Of a DNA stretch of 11,867 nucleotides, positions 6,950 through 11,867 are shown piece by piece; the stretch's first letter is position 1, and every line of letters begins with the position of its first letter. A program made the translations under genes and the position numbers. The notes beneath the pieces are model-generated. The model ran no database searches and was not told the origin of the DNA. It worked only from the letters and a program-made list of their open reading frames with translations. Location: assembly GCA_045647345.1 (NCBI GenBank), contig JAZRMG010000044.1:1-11867 (forward strand), written 5' to 3'. The stretch is from UBA1189 sp045647345 (GTDB taxonomy: Bacteria; Bacteroidota; Bacteroidia; Bacteroidales; Bacteroidaceae).

Positions 6950-8215
6950 ATGAAGCGCTACCTAACATACCTATTTACCGCTACCCTGCTACTCATAACG
7001 AGCAGTTCCACCCAAGCCCAGTCCGACAAAGTGTACCATCCAATGATACACACCCTGCAAACCATTGTCAACAATGATTGGCTACACGACGACGTCATCA
7101 CCCTTGGCACCAAGGATTGGGTAACCATCTCATTTGATCATTTCACACACGACTACCACCGCTTCACCTATAAGATTATCCACTGCAATGCCGATTGGAC
7201 TCCCTCTGACCTCTTCGAAGTAGATTACATGGATGGCTTCAACGGACAACCCTTCGAAGACTACGAAAATTCACTCAATACTACCATGCTCTACACACAC
7301 TACAGTCTCGACCTGCCCAATGACGACATACAATTCAAAGCTTCGGGCAACTATCGTGTAGAGATCTATCTTGATGAGGAAAATCAGGCCACAGAACAAC
7401 CTGTTGCCACTGCTTGCTTCCGCATCGTAGAACCACACATGGCACTCAATACCTCCATCACAAGCAATACAGATATTGATACTAATCTGAGCCATCAGCA
7501 AGTATCATTCTCCGTCAGCTACAACCCCAATGAAGTCATCGACCCCAACAACGAAATCAAGCCCTACATCTATCAAAACTCTCGCACTGATAATTGCGTT
7601 GCCCTTATTAAGCCCACCTATGTCACTCCCGGACATGCAGAATATATCCACAACCACGCCCTCATTTTCCCTGCAGGCAATGAATATCGTCGTTTTGAAG
7701 TCATCAACATGCATTACGCCACACAGGGCATAGACAAAATCAGTTTCTTTGCCCCCTACTTTCATGCCACCCTACTCCCCGACACACCGCGCCGTCACTA
7801 TAGCTTCGACGAAGACCACGATGGCCGATACCTCATACGCTACAACCTTGCCGAAGATGCAGCCATCGAAGCAGACTATCTCTTCGTTCATTTCCGCCTC
7901 GATACACCACGCCGCACAGGAGGCAACCTCTATTTGACTGGCGAATTCACTTACAACGACTTCACCCCTACATTCCAAGCCACCTATAACGAGACCGAGC
8001 AAGCCTACGAAGCTACCGCATTGCTCAAGCAAGGGGCCTACGACTTTATGTATCTATGGGTACCCGACGACACCACCATAGGACAGACAGGGCCTATTGA
8101 GGGTAATTTCTATGAAACCGAAAACGAATACCAGATATACATCTATCACCGCCCCTTTGGCGAACGGTACGACCGCCTTGTTGCGACACAACAAATAAAA
8201 TTCACACAAGAATAA
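6950..8215 (+). CDS. DUF5103 domain-containing exported protein
   Basis: The 421-residue protein has a type I signal peptide (MKRYLTYLFTATLLLI, cleavage likely after TQAQ, residue 24). The mature part is mostly beta-strand in character, with an N-terminal region at about 28-160 (VTISFDHF, YKIIHCNADW, ending FRIVEPH). Its C-terminal portion at about 320-421 (GGNLYLTGEFTYNDF, GAYDFMYLW, IEGNFYETENEYQIYIY) resembles immunoglobulin-like/E-set folds. The motif HRPFGERYDRLV (400-411) is, as I recall, typical of DUF5103 proteins, which occur across Bacteroidetes. No enzyme residues are recognisable and the family function is unknown to me; a periplasmic or surface structural role is only inference. 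No transmembrane segment or C-terminal secretion domain is seen. It is divergently transcribed from the DUF1460 amidase and precedes the malic enzyme on the same strand by 86 bases. Confidence 0.85.
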   Translation: MKRYLTYLFTATLLLITSSSTQAQSDKVYHPMIHTLQTIVNNDWLHDDVITLGTKDWVTISFDHFTHDYHRFTYKIIHCNADWTPSDLFEVDYMDGFNGQPFEDYENSLNTTMLYTHYSLDLPNDDIQFKASGNYRVEIYLDEENQATEQPVATACFRIVEPHMALNTSITSNTDIDTNLSHQQVSFSVSYNPNEVIDPNNEIKPYIYQNSRTDNCVALIKPTYVTPGHAEYIHNHALIFPAGNEYRRFEVINMHYATQGIDKISFFAPYFHATLLPDTPRRHYSFDEDHDGRYLIRYNLAEDAAIEADYLFVHFRLDTPRRTGGNLYLTGEFTYNDFTPTFQATYNETEQAYEATALLKQGAYDFMYLWVPDDTTIGQTGPIEGNFYETENEYQIYIYHRPFGERYDRLVATQQIKFTQE

Positions 8216-8251
8216 ATCCGATTTTCCCTTCCGAAGAGCACACCATATCGC

Positions 8252-8270
8252 GCAAAATTATTAATTTTGC
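8252..8270 (+). promoter_or_regulatory. Malic enzyme -7 box inside a perfect inverted repeat (candidate operator)
   Basis: GCAAAATTA (8252-8260) and TAATTTTGC (8262-8270) are perfect inverted arms around a single T. The right arm contains TAATTTTG (8262-8269), a match to TAnnTTTG, 32 bases before the malic enzyme ATG. A repressor binding this dyad would cover the promoter. No clear -33 box lies upstream, so both promoter and operator are tentative. Confidence 0.45.
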
Positions 8271-8301
8271 ACCTCGTATTAGTATTAGTTATATATAAGG
8301 T

Positions 8302-10593
8302 ATGACAAAGATAACCAAAGAGGCTGCCTTGCTGTATCACTCACAGGGCAAGCCAGGAAAGATTGAGGTGGTTCCCACCAAACCTTACAGTACACAGAAA
8401 GACCTCTCGCTCGCCTATTCACCCGGCGTAGCCGAGCCCTGTCTCGAAATCGAGAAAGACCCGCAGACAGCCTACGACTATACTGCCAAGGGCAACCTCG
8501 TGGCCGTGATCTCTAACGGTACCGCGGTGCTCGGACTGGGCGATATAGGCACCCTCGCCGGCAAGCCCGTGATGGAGGGTAAGGGACTGTTGTTCAAGAT
8601 ATATGCCGGCATCGACGTGTTCGACATCGAGGTCGACGAGAAAGACCCCGAGAAGTTCATCCAAGCCGTCAAGGCCATCGCCCCCACCTTCGGAGGTATC
8701 AACCTTGAGGACATCAAGGCCCCCGAGTGCTTCGAGATCGAGCGTCGCCTCAAGGAAGAGCTCGACATCCCCGTGATGCACGACGACCAGCACGGCACGG
8801 CCATCATCTCATCGGCAGGCCTCATCAATGCCCTGCAGGTAGCTGGCAAGAAGATCGAGGAGGTCAAGATCGTGGTCAACGGTGCAGGCGCATCGGCCAT
8901 CTCATGCACCAAGCTCTATGTAGCCCTCGGCGCACGCCGCGAGAACATCCTCATGCTCGACAGTAAGGGCGTCATCACCTCTGACCGTCCGGACCTCACC
9001 GAGGAGAAGAAGTTCTTCGCCACCGACCGCCGCGATGTGCACACCCTCGAGGAGGCCATCAAGGGAGCCGACGTATTCCTCGGCCTCTCGCGCGGCAATG
9101 TGCTCACGCAAGACATGGTACGCTCCATGGCAGCTATGCCCATCGTATTTGCCCTTGCCAACCCCACACCGGAGATTTCGTACGAAGATGCCATGGCCTC
9201 ACGCCCCGATGTGCTGATGGCAACAGGCCGCTCAGACTATCCCAACCAGATCAACAATGTCATCGGCTTCCCCTACATCTTCCGCGGTGCCCTCGACACG
9301 CAGGCTACCGCCATCAACGAAGAGATGAAGCTCGCCGCCGTGCGTGCCATCGCCGGTCTGGCCAAGCAGCCCGTACCCGATGTAGTGAACGAGGCCTACC
9401 ATGTCAACAACCTCACGTTCGGTCCCTCATACTTCATCCCGAAGCCCGTCGACCCCCGTCTCATCACCCAGGTATCCATGGCCGTAGCCCGTGCCGCCAT
9501 GGAGAGCGGTGTGGCACGCAAGCCCATCACCGACTGGGAGGCCTACGCCACCCAGCTGCGCGAGCTCATGGGTCAGGAGAGCAAGCTCACCCGCCAGCTC
9601 TACGACACCGCCCGCAGCAACCCCCAGCGCGTAGTGTTTGCCGAGGGTATCCACCCCACCATGCTCAAGGCCGCCGTAGAGGCCAAGGCCGAGGGCATCT
9701 GTCACCCCATCCTCCTGGGCAATGACGAGCGCATCGAGAAGCTCGCCCGCGAGCTCGACCTCAGCCTCGACGGCATCGAGATCATCAACCTGCGCCACGA
9801 CCGCGAGGCCGAGCGCCGCGAGCGCTACGCCCGCATCCTCACCGAGAAGCGTGCCCGCCAGGGAGCCAACTTCCAGGAGTCTAACGACAAGATGTTCGAG
9901 CGCAACTACTTCGGCATGATGATGGTCGAGACAGGCGAAGCCGACGCCTTCATCACCGGTCTCTACACCAAGTACAGCAACACCATCAAGGTGGCTAAGG
10001 AGGTTATTGGCGTGCGCGACGAGTTCAAGACCTTCGGAACCATGCACATCGTGAACTCCAAGAAAGGCACCTACTTCCTCGCCGACACGCTCATCAACCG
10101 TCATCCCGACACCGAAACCCTCATCGATATAGCCAAGCTGGCCAACCACACGGTACAGTTCTTCAATCACAAGCCAGTGACAGCTATGCTCTCTTACTCC
10201 AACTTCGGTACCGACACCACAGGTAGTCCAGCCAGCGTACATGAGGCGATAGACTATCTGCACCGCGAATACCCCGAGTGGGACATCGATGGTGAGATGC
10301 AGGTGAAGTTTGCACTCAACGGCAAGCTACGCGACGAGAAGTTCTCATTCACAAAACTGAAAGGCAAAGAGGTAAACACGCTCGTATTCCCTAACCTTTC
10401 ATCGGCAAACCAAGCCTACCAGCTCCTACAGACCATGGGAGATGCCCACGAAGTGATAGGTCCCATCCAGATGGGTCTGAACAAGCCCATTCACTTCACC
10501 GACTGGGAGGCCTCGGTACGCGATATCGTCAACATCACCGCTATCGCAGTGATTGATGCTATCGTAGAAAAAAAGAAAAGGGAGAATAACTAG
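8302..10593 (+). CDS. maeB: NADP-dependent malic enzyme with C-terminal phosphotransacetylase-like domain
   Basis: The enzyme (763 residues, the usual length of two-domain MaeB) decarboxylates malate to pyruvate, producing NAD(P)H in the cytoplasm. Residues 1-425 are the malic enzyme part. They include SLAYSPGVAEP with catalytic Y39, GKGLLFK with K94, and the metal ligands E136 and D137 (LEDI) and D162 (HDDQHGTA, 160-167). The Rossmann motif is GAGASA (194-199), followed by ANPTPE (286-291) and N318/N319. Residues about 430-760 form a phosphotransacetylase-like domain (VVFAEGIHPTML, SYSNFGTDTTGSP, IGPIQMGLNKP). In characterised MaeB proteins this domain is not an active transacetylase but assembles the oligomer and senses acetyl-CoA, so allosteric control is expected. 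NADP preference is assigned from the family. Codons in roughly the middle two-thirds are strongly GC-ending, as in a highly expressed gene. The gene has its own promoter-like box and 3' hairpin. Confidence 0.96.
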   Translation: MTKITKEAALLYHSQGKPGKIEVVPTKPYSTQKDLSLAYSPGVAEPCLEIEKDPQTAYDYTAKGNLVAVISNGTAVLGLGDIGTLAGKPVMEGKGLLFKIYAGIDVFDIEVDEKDPEKFIQAVKAIAPTFGGINLEDIKAPECFEIERRLKEELDIPVMHDDQHGTAIISSAGLINALQVAGKKIEEVKIVVNGAGASAISCTKLYVALGARRENILMLDSKGVITSDRPDLTEEKKFFATDRRDVHTLEEAIKGADVFLGLSRGNVLTQDMVRSMAAMPIVFALANPTPEISYEDAMASRPDVLMATGRSDYPNQINNVIGFPYIFRGALDTQATAINEEMKLAAVRAIAGLAKQPVPDVVNEAYHVNNLTFGPSYFIPKPVDPRLITQVSMAVARAAMESGVARKPITDWEAYATQLRELMGQESKLTRQLYDTARSNPQRVVFAEGIHPTMLKAAVEAKAEGICHPILLGNDERIEKLARELDLSLDGIEIINLRHDREAERRERYARILTEKRARQGANFQESNDKMFERNYFGMMMVETGEADAFITGLYTKYSNTIKVAKEVIGVRDEFKTFGTMHIVNSKKGTYFLADTLINRHPDTETLIDIAKLANHTVQFFNHKPVTAMLSYSNFGTDTTGSPASVHEAIDYLHREYPEWDIDGEMQVKFALNGKLRDEKFSFTKLKGKEVNTLVFPNLSSANQAYQLLQTMGDAHEVIGPIQMGLNKPIHFTDWEASVRDIVNITAIAVIDAIVEKKKRENN

Positions 10594-10615
10594 GTTTCCA
10601 CTTAGAACAAACACA

Positions 10616-10641
10616 AGAAGAGGGGCGATTGCCCCTCTTCT
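10616..10641. terminator. Shared terminator between malic enzyme and nucleotidyltransferase genes
   Basis: AGAAGAGGGGC (10616-10626) and GCCCCTCTTCT (10631-10641) form a perfect 11-pair stem with a GATT loop. The hairpin lies 22 bases after the malic enzyme stop and between two convergent genes, so it probably stops transcription from both sides. The plus-strand tail (CATATATCC) is poor in T, while the minus-strand tail (TGTGTTTGTTC) is richer. A weaker imperfect hairpin (GGAACGCTCT with AGAGTATTTCC, about 10651-10674) follows. Confidence 0.72.
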
Positions 10642-10690
10642 CATATATCCGGAACGCTCTTATAGAGTATTTCCAAACTTTTAGTCTAAA

Positions 10691-11596
10691 TTAGAATAGC
10701 TTTGCGGGATATTCGCCAGCGTCAACCAATGACTGGATCTTCTCTACAGTACCGGGACGGTCAGCAGCGTAGGTCACGCCAAACCACTTAGCGGTGGTGT
10801 CGAGCACCTCGCAAGTAGCCTTGCCACTGTTGATGAGGTTGTCTACCACGAGAGGAATAAAGTACTCAGCCTTGGGCTTGTCGGCATTCTCCTTAAGGAA
10901 GTCGATGAACTGCTCCTCAGAGTACTGGAAGTAGTCAGATGTGAAGCCCCAGAAGTTCATTGATACAGGAGTCTCCTCGCCTACGGGCTGCCATTCACCA
11001 TTCTCGTCCTTGTAGCAGATGGTGCCGTCAACGCGCATGATTTCGGTACGCTCAACAACATCGGTAAGCATATTAGCCTCGTTCTTGGCACATACGCCAC
11101 GAGCTACAGTACCGTTCTCACTGAGGGTGTTGCAGATGCGGAAACCGACCATGCTGTACTTGCCTGTGCTTCCCTCGGGAAGTTCGCTGAGCCACTTGCC
11201 CATAACAGCAAAAGCGTCACGGCTATAGAAGTCATCAGCATTGATTACTGCAAAGGGTTCTTTGATCACGTCCTTACCCATGAGCACGGCGTGGTTGGTA
11301 CCCCAAGGCTTAGTACGCTCTGCAGGGCATGTGAAGCCTTCGGGAAGATTGTCGATAGCCTGGAACACGAGCTCAGTAGGGATATGACCCTCATACTTGC
11401 TCAACACCTTGTCGCGGAAATCCTGCTCAAAGTCTTTACGGATAACGAATACAATCTTGCCGAATCCTGCACGGATAGCATCGAAGATTGAGTAGTCCAT
11501 GATTGTCTCACCATTGGGTCCCAGACCATCAAGCTGTTTCAGACCACCATAACGGCTGCCCATACCTGCAGCCAATACAAACAAAGTAGGTTTCAT
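10691..11596 (-). CDS. Sugar-phosphate-type nucleotidyltransferase (NTP transferase family)
   Basis: The 301-residue cytoplasmic protein is a GT-A-fold nucleotidyltransferase that would join an NTP to a sugar-1-phosphate. The N-terminal signature LAAGMGSRYGGLKQ (8-21) gives the nucleotide-binding loop with R15 and K20. KPWGTNHAV (96-104) contributes the base-binding segment, and INADDFY (118-124) the metal-binding aspartates D121/D122. VSMNFWGF (211-218) resembles the sugar-binding region of this fold. There is no left-handed beta-helix, so it lacks the acetyltransferase half of GlmU. Length and motifs fit a conserved Bacteroidales nucleotidyltransferase, but the substrate cannot be assigned; glucose-, mannose- or N-acetylhexosamine-phosphate are all possible. 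The gene runs alone, downstream of gap on the same strand but separated from it by a strong terminator. Confidence 0.85.
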   Translation of the reverse strand: MKPTLFVLAAGMGSRYGGLKQLDGLGPNGETIMDYSIFDAIRAGFGKIVFVIRKDFEQDFRDKVLSKYEGHIPTELVFQAIDNLPEGFTCPAERTKPWGTNHAVLMGKDVIKEPFAVINADDFYSRDAFAVMGKWLSELPEGSTGKYSMVGFRICNTLSENGTVARGVCAKNEANMLTDVVERTEIMRVDGTICYKDENGEWQPVGEETPVSMNFWGFTSDYFQYSEEQFIDFLKENADKPKAEYFIPLVVDNLINSGKATCEVLDTTAKWFGVTYAADRPGTVEKIQSLVDAGEYPAKLF

Positions 11597-11642
11597 ACGA
11601 TGTGATTTTTGGTTATATTTAAGTTGGTTATAGTATTTTGTA

Positions 11643-11650
11643 CAAACTTA
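11643..11650 (-). promoter_or_regulatory. Putative -7 box of the nucleotidyltransferase gene
   Basis: On the minus strand TAAGTTTG matches TAnnTTTG exactly, 46 bases upstream of the ATG at 11596. The surroundings are very AT-rich and I see no clear -33 TTTG at the normal distance. Confidence 0.45.
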
Positions 11651-11713
11651 CAACAAAATCTTGACTTTAGATACTATTTTAATAAAAACTTTACAAAAAA
11701 CATTTTGCCACAC

Positions 11714-11752
11714 AAAAAAGAAGAAGGCTTCACGTCATGCAAAGCCTTCTTC
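11714..11752 (-). terminator. Intrinsic terminator of the GAPDH gene
   Basis: Read on the minus strand, GAAGAAGGCTT (11742-11752) and AAGCCTTCTTC (11720-11730) form a perfect 11-pair stem with an 11-base loop, followed at once by six T residues (11714-11719). It lies 22 bases after the GAPDH stop codon and is the clearest rho-independent terminator in the window. Confidence 0.9.
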
Positions 11753-11774
11753 CAATAATATGTTCACTTACAAA

Positions 11775-11867
11775 TTACTTCGCAGCGATTACGCGAGCCA
11801 TTTCGCAAACCTTGTTTGAGTAACCCCACTCGTTGTCGTACCAAGATACAACCTTAGCGAAGTTAGC
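11775..11867 (-). CDS. gap: Glyceraldehyde-3-phosphate dehydrogenase, C-terminal fragment
   Basis: Only the last 30 residues and the TAA stop are in the window; the gene continues beyond the right edge. The segment VVSWYDNEWGYSNKV is the highly conserved C-terminal signature of phosphorylating GAPDH, including the N and E/Y residues near the NAD site. The enzyme converts glyceraldehyde-3-phosphate to 1,3-bisphosphoglycerate in glycolysis. The tail CEMARVIAAK closes the final helix. The strong terminator just downstream fits a highly expressed gene. The cofactor-specifying and catalytic cysteine regions are outside the window. Confidence 0.93.
   Translation of the reverse strand, partial: ANFAKVVSWYDNEWGYSNKVCEMARVIAAK

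Noticed and set aside
9427..10263. Long 278-codon open frame antisense to the malic enzyme
   Set aside because: It is a shadow of GC-rich codons in the true gene; its translation is a low-complexity mix of V, G, L, E and H with no recognisable family, and the plus-strand protein has conserved motifs throughout.
10651..10674. Second hairpin after the nucleotidyltransferase gene
   Set aside because: The pairing is short and interrupted and has no T-tract; the stronger adjacent hairpin explains termination.

Overview
The window looks like a chromosomal segment from the order Bacteroidales, probably Bacteroidaceae or Prevotellaceae; I cannot name a genus. The evidence is the set of families (archaeal/eukaryote-type prolyl-tRNA synthetase, DUF1460 amidase, DUF5103 protein, M60-like mucin-type metallopeptidase, two-domain malic enzyme) and repeated TAnnTTTG-type -7 boxes, the promoter signature of Bacteroidetes. 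Good Shine-Dalgarno sites are absent, also as expected. I see no tRNA or rRNA, insertion sequence, CRISPR array, integrase or phage gene.

Layout, left to right. 1-2628 (-): a secreted M60-like zinc metallopeptidase with an N-terminal F5/8 type C domain, cut by the left edge. 2629-2943: a non-coding stretch with its promoter and the proS terminator. 2944-4425 (-): prolyl-tRNA synthetase. 4610-5287 (+): glycine-zipper OmpA-family lipoprotein, followed by a perfect palindrome that is probably a terminator. 5367-6146 (+): ZIP-family metal transporter. 6143-6895 (-): DUF1460 NlpC/P60-like amidase, convergent with the transporter and overlapping its stop codon. 6950-8215 (+): DUF5103 exported protein, divergent from the amidase across a 54-base shared promoter region. 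8302-10593 (+): NADP-dependent malic enzyme with a C-terminal phosphotransacetylase-like domain. 10691-11596 (-): sugar-phosphate-type nucleotidyltransferase. 11775-11867 (-): the last 30 residues of glyceraldehyde-3-phosphate dehydrogenase, with a textbook terminator.

Most genes look monocistronic, separated by terminators and changes of strand, so no multi-gene pathway is encoded here. Loose themes are cell envelope (OmpA lipoprotein, DUF1460 amidase, DUF5103), central carbon metabolism (malic enzyme, GAPDH, nucleotide-sugar synthesis) and host-glycoprotein attack (M60 peptidase).

I found no convincing undescribed multi-gene system. The items most worth a second look are the M60 peptidase, the compact divergent promoter and corrected start of the DUF1460 gene, a perfect inverted repeat lying on the malic enzyme -7 box, and the loss of the usual zinc-ligand cysteines in the C-terminal domain of ProRS.
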